Assembly (NCBI GenBank): GCA_900555615.1
Contig: USMB01000012.1
Location: 1-38,900 of the forward strand
Length of the DNA stretch: 38,900 bases
From: an uncultured Clostridium sp.
Lineage (GTDB): Bacteria > Bacillota > Clostridia > TANB77 > CAG-508
Reading direction: 5' to 3'
Positions within the stretch are counted from its first letter, which is position 1; the number at the start of each line of letters is the position of its first letter. The notes under the pieces were generated by a model, which did no database searches, was not told the origin of the DNA, and saw only the letters and a program-made list of their open reading frames with translations. Position numbers and translations under genes: made by a program. Below, in pieces: positions 23,043-31,943 of this stretch.

Positions 23043-24731
23043 TTATAAAGATTTCATTAAATCTTTTATATTAATTTGTATATTATCAACACCATTAAAA
23101 GAATTTATTTCAAGATTTCCAACCACATCAATTTTGTCGTCTATTTTATACTCAGAAGCAAGAGAACCTAAATTAAATCCAATAGCATTTACAATATTTT
23201 TATTATCTTTTAAAGTCAATTTTAAATGTTTTCCTTCAGAGAGTGCTCGAATAGAATCTATTTTTAGATTTTTAAATACAAATAAAGGATTTTTATTTTC
23301 TTCACCAAATGGTTCTAATTGCTTTAAACTATTAACCATATCTTTATTTATTTCATCTAAGCTTATTTGAGCATCTATTGTTAGAATTGGTACGAGTTCG
23401 TTTATATGTTTTTGAATAGAGACTTCTTCTAAAGCATTTTTAAAGTTCTCAAAATCAGATGTTTTTACATTTATTCCAATAGCCATAGAATGACCACCAA
23501 ATCTATCTATGTAATCTTTACATTCTGTTAAAGCTTCATATAAATCAAATCCGGGTATGCTCCTTCCAGACCCTTTTCCATAATCACCTTCTTCACAAAG
23601 TAAAATACTTGGTTTGAAATACAATTCTGTTATTTTAGAAGAAACAATCCCTATAACTCCGTGATGCCAATTTTTTCCCATTACAACAATAGTATTTTTT
23701 TCTGCTAAATTATTTTGCTCAATTTGAAGAATTGCGTCAGAATAAATACTTTTTTCAGTATCTTGCCTTATTTTATTATATTCATTTAGTTTTTGAGTAA
23801 GTTCATTTACTTCGTTTATATCTTTAGATAAGAATAATTGAAGAGCGTCTTCTTGATGACCCATTCTTCCAGAAGCATTAATACGAGGAGCAATTCCGAA
23901 TGATACTGTTGTAGAATCTATTCTGTTATAACCAGAAGCTTGAAGAATTGAACGTAATCCTAAATTTCTTGTTTGCTCAACAAGTTTTAAACCTAATTTA
24001 ACAATAACTCTATTTTCATCAACTAAAGGAACAATATCTGAAATTGTACCAACACATACAATATCTAAATATTTTAAATAGTCTTTTTCCTCAAGGCCTA
24101 GTTTCATACTAATTGCTTGAGTTAGTTTAAAGACAACTCCAACACCAGCTAAATTCCTAAATGGATATTTATTGTCTTTGCGTTTTGCATCAACAACTGC
24201 TAGTGCTTTTGGAAGTTCTGAACCTGGTTCATGATGGTCTGTAATTATAGTTTCAATGCCTAATTCATTTGCATAATTTACTTCTTCTACAGCAGAAATT
24301 CCACAATCTACAGTTATCATTAAAGTATAACCTTGATTAGCAATAGATTCTACAGCTTTTTTATTCAAACCATAACCTTCATTTAGTCTATTTGGAATAT
24401 ATTCATCAACTTTAAGACCTCTTTCTTCAAGAAAGCTTTTTAATACAGTAACACTTGTAATTCCATCAACATCGTAATCACCATAAATAATAGTTTTTTC
24501 ACTATTTTTTATTGCTTGTAAAATTCTATTTACAGCAATTTCCATGTCTGGCATTTCATAAGGATTATAAAAATCATTTCGTTTAGGATTTAAAAATTTT
24601 TGAATTTGTTTTTCTTCAGTAATCCCTCTATTTACTAGAATTGTTGATAGTAATTTATTGATATTATATTTTTCTTGTAGTTCTTTTACTTTCTCATCAT
24701 TTACTTGATATATTTGCCACTTTTTGTTCAT
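23043..24731 (-). CDS. recJ: single-stranded-DNA-specific exonuclease RecJ
   Basis: 562 residues, the usual length for short RecJ. The DHH phosphoesterase domain contains TIIYGDYDVDGITSVTVLKS (motif I), MITVDCGISA, IITDHHEPGSELPKA (the DHH motif) and AGVGVVFKL. ARINASGRMGHQEDALQLF and FGGHSMAIGINV (DHHA1 domain) follow, then an OB-like C-terminus. It degrades ssDNA 5'-3' in recombination and mismatch/base-excision repair. It is convergent with the serpin-like remnant and divergent from the foreign-looking gene at 24930. Confidence 0.95.
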   Translation of the reverse strand: MNKKWQIYQVNDEKVKELQEKYNINKLLSTILVNRGITEEKQIQKFLNPKRNDFYNPYEMPDMEIAVNRILQAIKNSEKTIIYGDYDVDGITSVTVLKSFLEERGLKVDEYIPNRLNEGYGLNKKAVESIANQGYTLMITVDCGISAVEEVNYANELGIETIITDHHEPGSELPKALAVVDAKRKDNKYPFRNLAGVGVVFKLTQAISMKLGLEEKDYLKYLDIVCVGTISDIVPLVDENRVIVKLGLKLVEQTRNLGLRSILQASGYNRIDSTTVSFGIAPRINASGRMGHQEDALQLFLSKDINEVNELTQKLNEYNKIRQDTEKSIYSDAILQIEQNNLAEKNTIVVMGKNWHHGVIGIVSSKITELYFKPSILLCEEGDYGKGSGRSIPGFDLYEALTECKDYIDRFGGHSMAIGINVKTSDFENFKNALEEVSIQKHINELVPILTIDAQISLDEINKDMVNSLKQLEPFGEENKNPLFVFKNLKIDSIRALSEGKHLKLTLKDNKNIVNAIGFNLGSLASEYKIDDKIDVVGNLEINSFNGVDNIQINIKDLMKSL

Positions 24732-24767
24732 ATCTATTTCCTTTCAAATAATAAATTTTCTGAATTA

Positions 24768-24796
24768 ATTTTACTATTTTATGCGCAAAATAGCAA
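24768..24796 (-). promoter_or_regulatory. recJ promoter
   Basis: On the - strand: TTGCTA (24796-24791), 17-bp spacer, TAAAAT (24773-24768). Confidence 0.6.
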
Positions 24797-24811
24797 GAGT
24801 TTATCGATATA

Positions 24812-24840
24812 TTGACTAAACTAGCAAAAAATGGTAAAAT
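24812..24840 (+). promoter_or_regulatory. promoter of the orphan gene at 24930
   Basis: TTGACT (24812-24817), 17-bp spacer, TAAAAT (24835-24840), divergent from the recJ promoter. It leaves a roughly 80-nt leader before the start codon. Confidence 0.65.
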
Positions 24841-24929
24841 ATAATAAGGCACAGCTTTGTGAATGCGACAAGTATATTGTTGCAACATATACGAATGATG
24901 TGCAAATAAAAATAAAGAGGTAGTAAAAA

Positions 24930-25625
24930 ATGGCAACAGCACAGTTAAAGGTTCTTGGAAATTATTTTATTCTTCCTAAAGAAAACGGAGGTTTTCAAAA
25001 ATCCAAAAAATGTGAAATGCTTGGTTGGAAATGTTCGATTCAGCCAAACGAAACCATTATTTGTTATAATGCTCAGGAAGCGTATGACGGATGGCACATT
25101 AAGCGGCTGATCATCAACAAGAAAGGCCAAGTTAAAATTATTGAAAAACTTGGCGAAAATGACAAAAGTAGGACTGTACAAAAGTTTTACTTAACCCGTA
25201 AGGGTGAGAAACTTGGAATTATGAATCTTCTTATTGGCCTGTCTGATGGATGGGTTGATGGAAGGAAGATTTATGTTAGGAAAGGAGACTTAAATAATTT
25301 CATGCATAGTCATGGAATTACGGCAATTCATCAGGCAAATCCGAACACGTTATATTCTATTCAGAATAAAACGTGTAAAACTGGAGATGGATATCAGTAC
25401 GAAAGACTCCTGACCGATGGCTATTGTGAAGCAACATCGACCATGGACATTTCGAATGAGTTGATGGAAAACTCCATTACTAAAGTAAAGGTAACAGGCG
25501 CTACATTTGTTATTAAGGAGCAGATGCAAAACCTGAAGTACAATTTTGAAAAAAGAACTTGTGTTATCTTTACGAGAAGTAAGGATATCACTAACATGAA
25601 ATTACCTATTCTGGTAACGGAATAA
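24930..25625 (+). CDS. orphan protein of foreign-looking composition, function unknown
   Basis: 231 residues, no signal peptide or membrane segment; predicted mainly strand with basic patches. Readable features are an early GNYFILPKENGGF, a central MNLLIGLSDGWVDGRKIYVR, HSHGITAIHQANPNTLYSI, and seven Cys (KKCEMLGWKC, KTCKTGDGY, GYCEATS). No family was recognised. Base composition differs from the neighbourhood: sampled 60-base lines at 25081 and 25381 hold 25 and 28 G+C, against about 18 in relA. Codons such as CGG, ACG, GCG and CTG, rare elsewhere in the window, are common here. It has its own promoter, a GAGGTAG SD and its own terminator. Likely horizontally acquired single-gene cargo between recJ and relA. 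Confidence 0.7.
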   Translation: MATAQLKVLGNYFILPKENGGFQKSKKCEMLGWKCSIQPNETIICYNAQEAYDGWHIKRLIINKKGQVKIIEKLGENDKSRTVQKFYLTRKGEKLGIMNLLIGLSDGWVDGRKIYVRKGDLNNFMHSHGITAIHQANPNTLYSIQNKTCKTGDGYQYERLLTDGYCEATSTMDISNELMENSITKVKVTGATFVIKEQMQNLKYNFEKRTCVIFTRSKDITNMKLPILVTE

Positions 25626-25639
25626 TTCGTATATGTTAT

Positions 25640-25677
25640 AAAGAGGTGAGGAGCTATAATTAGTTCCTTACCTCTTT
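25640..25677 (+). terminator. terminator after the orphan gene
   Basis: AAAGAGGTGAGGAGCTA (25640-25656) pairs with TAGTTCCTTACCTCTTT (25661-25677) through G-U wobbles around loop TAAT. Confidence 0.8.
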
Positions 25678-25760
25678 AATATTATGAAAAAATTTTAATA
25701 ACCTCTTTTAATTTATAGAAAATTGATATAGAATAAGAGCTAGCAAAAGGGGGAAAAGAT

Positions 25761-27956
25761 ATGACACAAAATTATACAATAAAAGATATTATAGATAAAG
25801 TAAAGAAAAATAAGAGATGGCCAGATGTAAAGCTAATTCAAAGAGCTTATAATTATGCTGTTGAAAAACATGGAGACCAAAAAAGAAAATCTGGAGAACC
25901 ATATATAATTCATCCAACAAATGTAGCATATACAATAGCAGAATTAGGACTAGATGAAAAAACAATTTGTGCAGCTTTGTTACATGATGTAGTTGAAGAT
26001 ACAGATGCCACATATGAGGACATAGAAAAAGAATTTGGAACAGAAATTGCAGAGATGGTTGATGGTGTAACTAAATTGAAACTAATACAGCATGCCTCTA
26101 TTGAAGAAAATCAAGTTGAAAATTATAGAAAAATGTTTTTAGCAATGGGAAAAGATATAAGGGTTATTATAATTAAACTTGCAGATAGACTACATAATAT
26201 GAGAACATTAGAATATCTAAAAAGAGATAGACAAATTGCTATAGCTCAAGAAACTATGCAGTTATATGCACCATTAGCAAATAGATTAGGTTTATATTCT
26301 ATGAAATGGGAATTGGAAGATTTAGGATTTAAATATTTATATCCAGAGGAATATAGAGAATTAATAAAAGGAATAGAACAAAAAAGAGAAGAACGCCTTA
26401 AGTTTATAGAAAAAATTATGGCAGATATAAGAGTGCAATTAAAAAAACAACATATTGAAGCAGAAGTAACTGGAAGAGCAAAACATTTATATAGCATATA
26501 TAGAAAAATGGAAAGAGATAATAAAACATTAGACCAAATTTATGATTTATTTGCTTTAAGAATTATTGTTAATTCAGTAAAAGACTGTTATGCAGCATTA
26601 GGTGTTGTACATGAAATGTATAGCCCTATGCCAGGGAGATTTAAAGATTATATAGCTGTGCCTAAGACAAATATGTATCAATCAATACATACAACATTAC
26701 TTGGAGAAAAAGGGACTCCATTTGAAGTTCAAATACGTACTTGGGATATGCACAGAATAGCAGAATATGGTATTGCGGCACATTGGGCATATAAGGAAGC
26801 AAATTATGGAAGCAAAAAAGGGCAAAAAATAGTAGCTGTTCAAGAGGATAAATTAGCTTGGTTAAGAGAAACGTTGGAATGGCAACAAGAAATGCAAGAT
26901 CCTCAACAATTTTTGGAAACCTTAAAAACAGAACTATTTGAAGATGAAGTATATGTATTTACTCCAAAAGGAGCAATAAAAGTTTTGCCAAGAGGAGCAA
27001 CTCCAATAGATTTTGCATACAGTATTCATGCAGAAATTGGTAATCACATGGTAGGAGCTAAAATAAATAGTCAAATGGTTCCAATTATTACCCCAATAAA
27101 AAATGGGGACATTGTAGAAATTCTTACATCGGATAATTCTAAAGGGCCAAGTATGGATTGGCTAAAATTCGTAAAAAGTTCTGCTGCCAAGAACAAAATA
27201 ATGTCATGGTTCAAAAAAGAAAAGAAGTCAGAGAATATTGAAAAAGGAAAAGAATTAATTGAGAAAGAACTAAAAAGAATTGGAATGTCATATGCTGATT
27301 TATTTAAACTAGAATATATTAATCCAATGTTAGATAGATATAAATATAAGAGTTTAGAAGAGATGTATGTAGCAGTTGGTTTTGGAGCAATTACTGCACA
27401 AAAAATAATTGCGAGAATGCTAATAGAATATAGAAAAGAACACAAAGAAGAGCCAATTGAACAAAAAATAGAAGAATTATCAAAAGCCAGACGAAACAAT
27501 ACAAAACCATCAAGTTCTGGAATTGTTGTAAAAGGTATAGATAATTGTTTAGTAAAACTTTCAAAATGTTGTAATCCATTACCAGGTGATGAGATAATAG
27601 GATATATAACCAAAGGAAGAGGAGTTTCTGTTCATAGAAAAGACTGTGTTAATGTAAATGAATTGTTAAAAGAAGAAAATAGAATAATAGAAGTTCAATG
27701 GTATAATCAAGAAAAAGTAAGTTATACTGTAGAAATAGAAGTTTTTGCTAATGATAGAAATGGGCTTTTAGCAGATATTGTTCAAAAAATAAATGACTCT
27801 AAAGCTAAAATTTTAGGAGTAAATGCTAGAGCAACTAAGGAAAGAATTGCTATAACAGAAGTAACTCTTGAGGTTGATAGCTTAGAAAGTTTAAATAAAA
27901 TTATACGAGAATTAAGAAGAATAGATAGTGTATATGATGTAAATAGAAAAAAGTAG
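25761..27956 (+). CDS. relA: bifunctional (p)ppGpp synthetase/hydrolase
   Basis: 731 residues, a full-length Rel. The HD hydrolase domain (about 30-180) has RKSGEPYIIHPTNVAYTIAE, ALLHDVVEDTDATYEDIE (the HD pair) and KLADRLHNMRTLEYL. The synthetase domain has DLFALRIIVNSVKDCYAALG, HEMYSPMPGRFKDYIAVPK and NMYQSIHTTLLG. TGS (VYVFTPKGAIKVLPRGATPI), the Cys-containing zinc-finger/CC domain (KLSKCCNPLPGDEIIGYITK) and a C-terminal ACT domain (VEIEVFANDRNGLLADIVQK) follow. It makes and degrades the stringent-response alarmone on starved ribosomes. Both active sites look intact. A polytopic glycosyltransferase gene follows by 14 bp. Confidence 0.97.
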   Translation: MTQNYTIKDIIDKVKKNKRWPDVKLIQRAYNYAVEKHGDQKRKSGEPYIIHPTNVAYTIAELGLDEKTICAALLHDVVEDTDATYEDIEKEFGTEIAEMVDGVTKLKLIQHASIEENQVENYRKMFLAMGKDIRVIIIKLADRLHNMRTLEYLKRDRQIAIAQETMQLYAPLANRLGLYSMKWELEDLGFKYLYPEEYRELIKGIEQKREERLKFIEKIMADIRVQLKKQHIEAEVTGRAKHLYSIYRKMERDNKTLDQIYDLFALRIIVNSVKDCYAALGVVHEMYSPMPGRFKDYIAVPKTNMYQSIHTTLLGEKGTPFEVQIRTWDMHRIAEYGIAAHWAYKEANYGSKKGQKIVAVQEDKLAWLRETLEWQQEMQDPQQFLETLKTELFEDEVYVFTPKGAIKVLPRGATPIDFAYSIHAEIGNHMVGAKINSQMVPIITPIKNGDIVEILTSDNSKGPSMDWLKFVKSSAAKNKIMSWFKKEKKSENIEKGKELIEKELKRIGMSYADLFKLEYINPMLDRYKYKSLEEMYVAVGFGAITAQKIIARMLIEYRKEHKEEPIEQKIEELSKARRNNTKPSSSGIVVKGIDNCLVKLSKCCNPLPGDEIIGYITKGRGVSVHRKDCVNVNELLKEENRIIEVQWYNQEKVSYTVEIEVFANDRNGLLADIVQKINDSKAKILGVNARATKERIAITEVTLEVDSLESLNKIIRELRRIDSVYDVNRKK

Positions 27957-27970
27957 AAAGGACAAATAAG

Positions 27971-29464
27971 ATGGAAAAAGTAAAAGAAAAATTAAAATCA
28001 ATAACATTAAAACAATGGCACATTGTACTAATAGTAGTAGGAATAATATTTGTATCATTAGGAGCTTTCCACAATAATTTATGGTTTGACGAATGTTATT
28101 CGGCAGGATTAGCAAGACACACATTTGGAGAAATTTGGACAATAGGAGGAAATGACGTACATCCAATCTTATATTATTGGATGTTAAGAATAGTATATTT
28201 GCTAACTGGTGGTTCGATTATGGCATATAAAATTTTTTCAGTTATACCAATAGCAATTATGATAATTCTTGGATACACACATATAAGAAAAGATTTTGGA
28301 GAAAAAACAGGATTTATATTTTCATTTTTATGTGCATTTTTACCAGAAATGGCTCAATATGCAATAGAAGTAAGAATGTATTCATGGGCAATCCTTACAG
28401 TAACAGTACTTGCAATATATGCATATAGACTAACAAAAGAAGATAACACAAAAGATTGGATAATATTTGGAGTATCAAGCTTAATGAGTATATATCTACA
28501 TTATTATGGATTAATGGCTGCAGGATTAATAAATGTATTTTTATTAATATATTTGATTGTAAAAAAGAGAAAAAAAGGAATAATTTTTATAGTTTCAATG
28601 GGAATTGTGCAAGCAGTTGCATATCTACCATGGTTAGTAAATTTTGCAAGACAACTAGGAAATGTATCAAGTGGATATTGGATAGGATTTTCATTTCCAC
28701 AAACTCCAATGGAATTGCTAAGTTCACAATTAGCAGGATATGCTAGAACATCAGGATATACAGGATTATTAGTACCAACAGTATTGGCTTTGGAATTATA
28801 TGGATATATGATATACAAAACATATAAATATGCTAAAGCAAAAGAAAATTTAAATGCATTTAAATGGTCGGTAATTGTATATTTTGCAGTAATACTAGCA
28901 GCAATTATAATTACAGCAGTAATGAAAACATCAATTTTATATTATAGATATTTATTTGTAATAACAGGTTTATACATATTTGCAATAAGTTTTATATTAG
29001 GAAAAGAGCAAAACAAAGTTGAAATAGTTTCAATACTTTCAGTAATTGCAATATTAGGAATTTATAATAATGTAGGATTAATGCAAGAAAATTATAGTAA
29101 AACAAATATGGAACCAATTAATTATATGAAAGAAAATATCAAAGAAGGAGATACAATTGCATTTGCAAATTTAGGTGGAGGATTTGTTTTATCTATTCAT
29201 TTTGCTGACAATCAAGTATATTTTTATAATGCTGATAATTGGGGAGTAGAAGAAGCATATAAAGCTTTTGGACCTAATTATGATACAGTTGTAAATAAAG
29301 AATTTGTTAAAGAATGTTCAAATAGAGTTTGGATTGTTGATGATCCAAATGGAAAATTCTATGAAGACGTGTTTAAAGAAGAAGGATATAACAAAGTTTC
29401 AGAAAAAGTATATTATACTAAATATCATGGATATAATTACAAAATAATGTTAATAGAAAAATAA
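27971..29464 (+). CDS. GT39/ArnT-like membrane glycosyltransferase
   Basis: 497 residues with about 11 membrane segments and a C-terminal extracytoplasmic domain of about 110 residues. The first-loop motif NLWFDECYSAGLARHTFGEI contains the DE acidic pair typical of GT-C enzymes. GGNDVHPILYYWMLRI and AQYAIEVRMYSWAILTVTVL are characteristic of the ArnT/dolichyl-phosphate-mannose-mannosyltransferase-like family in Bacillota. It should transfer a sugar from a polyprenyl-phosphate donor to an external acceptor, unidentified here. It follows relA closely and may be cotranscribed. It ends at a bidirectional terminator shared with rpmE. Confidence 0.8.
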   Translation: MEKVKEKLKSITLKQWHIVLIVVGIIFVSLGAFHNNLWFDECYSAGLARHTFGEIWTIGGNDVHPILYYWMLRIVYLLTGGSIMAYKIFSVIPIAIMIILGYTHIRKDFGEKTGFIFSFLCAFLPEMAQYAIEVRMYSWAILTVTVLAIYAYRLTKEDNTKDWIIFGVSSLMSIYLHYYGLMAAGLINVFLLIYLIVKKRKKGIIFIVSMGIVQAVAYLPWLVNFARQLGNVSSGYWIGFSFPQTPMELLSSQLAGYARTSGYTGLLVPTVLALELYGYMIYKTYKYAKAKENLNAFKWSVIVYFAVILAAIIITAVMKTSILYYRYLFVITGLYIFAISFILGKEQNKVEIVSILSVIAILGIYNNVGLMQENYSKTNMEPINYMKENIKEGDTIAFANLGGGFVLSIHFADNQVYFYNADNWGVEEAYKAFGPNYDTVVNKEFVKECSNRVWIVDDPNGKFYEDVFKEEGYNKVSEKVYYTKYHGYNYKIMLIEK

Positions 29465-29497
29465 AAAAAGTGGCTTCGTATGAAAGCCATTTTTTTA
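29463..29497. terminator. bidirectional terminator between GT39-like gene and rpmE
   Basis: AAAAAAAG then TGGCTT (29471-29476), loop CGTATGA, AAGCCA (29484-29489) then TTTTTTT. The A and T flanks extend the stem and serve both strands. Confidence 0.85.
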
Positions 29498-29695
29498 TTC
29501 AAGACCATATTTCTTTTTAAATCTGTCAGCTCTACCACCTTTTGTGTCAAGTCTTAAGTTACCTGTCCAGTATGGATGACATTTTGAGCAAACATCTACT
29601 TTTAAATCTTTTTTTGTTGAACCAACTTCTAAAACATTTCCACATGCACATGTAATTGTTGTTTGGTTATATGTTGGATGTATTCCTTCTTTCAT
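29495..29695 (-). CDS. rpmE: 50S ribosomal protein L31, zinc-binding type
   Basis: 66 residues, the full length for L31. MKEGIHPTYNQTTITCACGN opens the protein. The four zinc ligands are present (C-A-C in the first part and VCSKCHPYW in the second), which marks the C+ paralogue. The end FKKKYGLE is typical. It is a large-subunit protein bridging to the 30S head, and C+ forms also act as a zinc reserve. Confidence 0.98.
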   Translation of the reverse strand: MKEGIHPTYNQTTITCACGNVLEVGSTKKDLKVDVCSKCHPYWTGNLRLDTKGGRADRFKKKYGLE

Positions 29696-29769
29696 GTAAA
29701 ATTCACCTCTTTCTCAAAACAGTAATTTTGCCAAATATTATATTAACATATTTGTATTTTTTTTTCAAG

Positions 29770-29940
29770 TTATTTGTCTAAATTTTTATTTTGCTCTTGT
29801 TCTTGTTGATTTACATATGTTGCTGAAGTTTCTAGTTCATTTTTTAAAGATAGTTTACGAACACATTTATTCATAATATTAAATATACATGCAACTATTA
29901 AAATAAAAAAACCAATCTTTTTCCAATACTTAGCTAACAT
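29770..29940 (-). CDS. small single-pass membrane protein
   Basis: 56 residues from ATG 29940; AAAGGAG in the leader gives good spacing there, and the longer frame from 29970 has no SD. Basic N-terminus (MLAKYWKK), one membrane helix (about 9-25), then a cytoplasmic or external tail rich in Gln/Glu (YVNQQEQEQNKNLDK). It has a near-consensus own promoter (29973-30002, - strand), divergent from the VanW gene. Family not recognised. Confidence 0.6.
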   Translation of the reverse strand: MLAKYWKKIGFFILIVACIFNIMNKCVRKLSLKNELETSATYVNQQEQEQNKNLDK

Positions 29941-29972
29941 AATAATCTCCTTTAAAAATTTATACATCACTA

Positions 29973-30002
29973 ATTATACTATATTTAATATATATTTGTC
30001 AA
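29973..30002 (-). promoter_or_regulatory. promoter of the small membrane protein gene
   Basis: On the - strand: TTGACA (30002-29997), 18-bp spacer, TATAAT (29978-29973): both hexamers perfect. Confidence 0.8.
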
Positions 30003-30008
30003 TAAAAT

Positions 30009-30037
30009 TTGAGATTTTGGGGTAAAATAATTATAAA
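30009..30037 (+). promoter_or_regulatory. promoter of the VanW gene
   Basis: TTGAGA (30009-30014), 17-bp spacer, TATAAA (30032-30037), back-to-back with the divergent promoter at 29973-30002. Confidence 0.6.
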
Positions 30038-30069
30038 AGAATGAGAAATTTTGTGAAGGAGAAGGTTAA

Positions 30070-30717
30070 ATGAAGAAAATTGCTATAAGTCTAATAATAA
30101 TTGCAGTAACAATAGCTGGAGGTGTGATAGCTTGGAATCTCTGGGATTCGAATAACAATAAACAAGCACAAACTAATACTTCAAATTATCAGGCTCAAAG
30201 AAGTAGTACAAATACACCTAGTAATAGCACAAATACAAATATTGCAAATCCAGTATCTAAAAAGGAAACAGAAATAGCTACATTTTCAACTAAAATTCAT
30301 AATAAGGATCCTAAGAGACAGAATAATTTGACAATTACTTGTAATACTCTAAATTCAAAAGAAATAAATGCTGGAGAAACATTTTCTTTTTGTGATATTG
30401 TAGGAAAAGCAACTATTGAAAAGGGATATCAGGAGGCAGATATTTTTGTGAATGGTGAGAAAAAGCAAGGACTTGGTGGAGGGAATTGCCAGGTGAGTAC
30501 GACATTGTATAATGCAGTACTACAAGTTCCTGAATTAGAAGTGTTAGAAAGACATCAGCATAGTGCACATGTGCCATATATAAAAGATGGTCAAGACGCA
30601 GCAGTTTCATATGGTGCATATGATTTTAAATTTAAGAATAATACAGAAAACACTATAAAAATAGAAATGGAAAATACAGAGAATGATATTACAGCTAAAA
30701 TATTAAAAATAGAATAA
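30070..30717 (+). CDS. VanW-family protein
   Basis: 215 residues. An N-terminal signal anchor (about 4-22) and an Asn/Thr/Ser-rich linker (about 28-65) lead to a VanW domain: IATFSTKIHNKDPKRQNNLT, NAGETFSFCDIVGKATIEKG, KQGLGGGNCQVSTTLYNAVL, and RHQHSAHVPYIKDGQDAAVS. The conserved GGGxCQVSTTLYNA core is intact. VanW occurs beside vancomycin-resistance genes but is widespread in Clostridia, where its exact surface role is unknown; no van cluster is present here. Followed by a strong terminator. Confidence 0.9.
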   Translation: MKKIAISLIIIAVTIAGGVIAWNLWDSNNNKQAQTNTSNYQAQRSSTNTPSNSTNTNIANPVSKKETEIATFSTKIHNKDPKRQNNLTITCNTLNSKEINAGETFSFCDIVGKATIEKGYQEADIFVNGEKKQGLGGGNCQVSTTLYNAVLQVPELEVLERHQHSAHVPYIKDGQDAAVSYGAYDFKFKNNTENTIKIEMENTENDITAKILKIE

Positions 30718-30742
30718 AATAGGGCACTTTGAGTGTCCTATT
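30718..30742. terminator. terminator between VanW gene and ylbJ
   Basis: AATAGGGCACT (30718-30728), loop TTG, AGTGTCCTATT (30732-30742), one G-U pair. It lies between convergent genes. Confidence 0.7.
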
Positions 30743-30746
30743 AATT

Positions 30747-31787
30747 TTATAAATTAAAATTAAAATATTGTAAAAATAAAAAGGTATAAAATGCAGAAAA
30801 GCAAGCATGTAGTAATTTACCTAAAATATAAGGTTTGATAGATAAATCAGTTTTAGAGATAACACTCCAAACTTGTAATAAAACAGAAATACCACCAAAT
30901 CCAAGCAAAAAAGAAGCGAGAATAATATTGATAGATAAATGTTTTTCAGTTATATTGCAAATTATATTAAGACCATTAGTCAATTCTAAAATTCCACAAG
31001 AAAAGCCTTTACAAAATTTTGTAGGAATGTGCAAAAAGCTAAATATAGGAGATAACAAATCCGCAAAAACATCTAATAAATGACTAGTGTTTAAAATTGA
31101 AATTACAACTGAAAACAACACAACAAATCCACCAATCAATAAAATAGTATTAATCGAATTTGAAATGCTGTTTCCTATAATTCCGCCTAAATTAGATAGT
31201 GTAAGACTTTCTTTAGATGAAGTGTATTTATTAGAATTAGATATGTACGAATTTTTCTTATATTTCCAAAATCTAAAAACTATTCCAACAGTGATAGACG
31301 CAAGAAGATGAGTAATAAGCAAGATAAAGCCAATAGTAGAATTAGCAAACATACTTATACCAACAGTTCCGACAATAAATAAAGGACCAGAATTGTTAGT
31401 AAAACTTAAAAGACGTTCACATTCTTCTTTGGAACAGATATTATTTGTTCTAAAATCAGCAGCAATTTTTGCTCCCATAGGATATCCACTAATAATTCCC
31501 ATAATAAAAGCAAAGCTTCCTTCACCACGAATATTAAAAACAGGCTTCATAAATCTATTTAAAAGTTTTCCAAGATAATATGTGAATGGTGTATGAGAAA
31601 GAAGTTCTGTTGCCACAAAAAAAGGGAATAAAGATGGGACAATAGAATTTGCCCACAAAGTCAAACCTTTTTTGGCAGCAGATAAATTACTAGTGGAAAA
31701 TAGAATAAGGCAAATAGTAAACAAGGTTAATATAAAAGGCAATAATAATTTTTTGATTTTAAAAATATAAAAATAACTTTTTTTCAT
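30747..31787 (-). CDS. ylbJ: sporulation integral membrane protein YlbJ
   Basis: 346 residues with about eight membrane segments and the nucleoside-recognition (Gate) domain arrangement. YlbJ features are LTLWANSIVPSLFPFFVATE, RGEGSFAFIMGIISGYPMGA, the CSKEECERLLSFTNNSGPLF block (SFTNNSGP is diagnostic) and ILELTNGLNII. YlbJ is linked to spore heat resistance/cortex formation in Bacillus, so the lineage is or descends from spore formers. The gene is intact, with SD GAGGTG before ATG. Confidence 0.9.
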   Translation of the reverse strand: MKKSYFYIFKIKKLLLPFILTLFTICLILFSTSNLSAAKKGLTLWANSIVPSLFPFFVATELLSHTPFTYYLGKLLNRFMKPVFNIRGEGSFAFIMGIISGYPMGAKIAADFRTNNICSKEECERLLSFTNNSGPLFIVGTVGISMFANSTIGFILLITHLLASITVGIVFRFWKYKKNSYISNSNKYTSSKESLTLSNLGGIIGNSISNSINTILLIGGFVVLFSVVISILNTSHLLDVFADLLSPIFSFLHIPTKFCKGFSCGILELTNGLNIICNITEKHLSINIILASFLLGFGGISVLLQVWSVISKTDLSIKPYILGKLLHACFSAFYTFLFLQYFNFNL

Positions 31788-31866
31788 GTCACACCTCTAT
31801 AAAATCTATGCAAAACAAGCTAAAAATATGTTTCGAAAAAATGTTCGAAAATTTTGTAAAAAAGTA

Positions 31867-31895
31867 TTGACAAAATGAAAATTAGGATATAAAAT
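31867..31895 (+). promoter_or_regulatory. promoter of the metallopeptidase gene
   Basis: TTGACA (31867-31872), 17-bp spacer, TAAAAT (31890-31895), followed by a GAGGAGG SD at 31930-31936. Confidence 0.8.
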
Positions 31896-31943
31896 AGGAG
31901 CAGAAAAACGAACAAGAGTTCAAATGACGAGGAGGAAAATAAA

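Noticed and set aside
30070..30717. Vancomycin-resistance locus, suggested by the VanW-family gene
   Set aside because: No VanHAX, VanRS or ligase genes are nearby; VanW-domain proteins are common in Clostridia without resistance.
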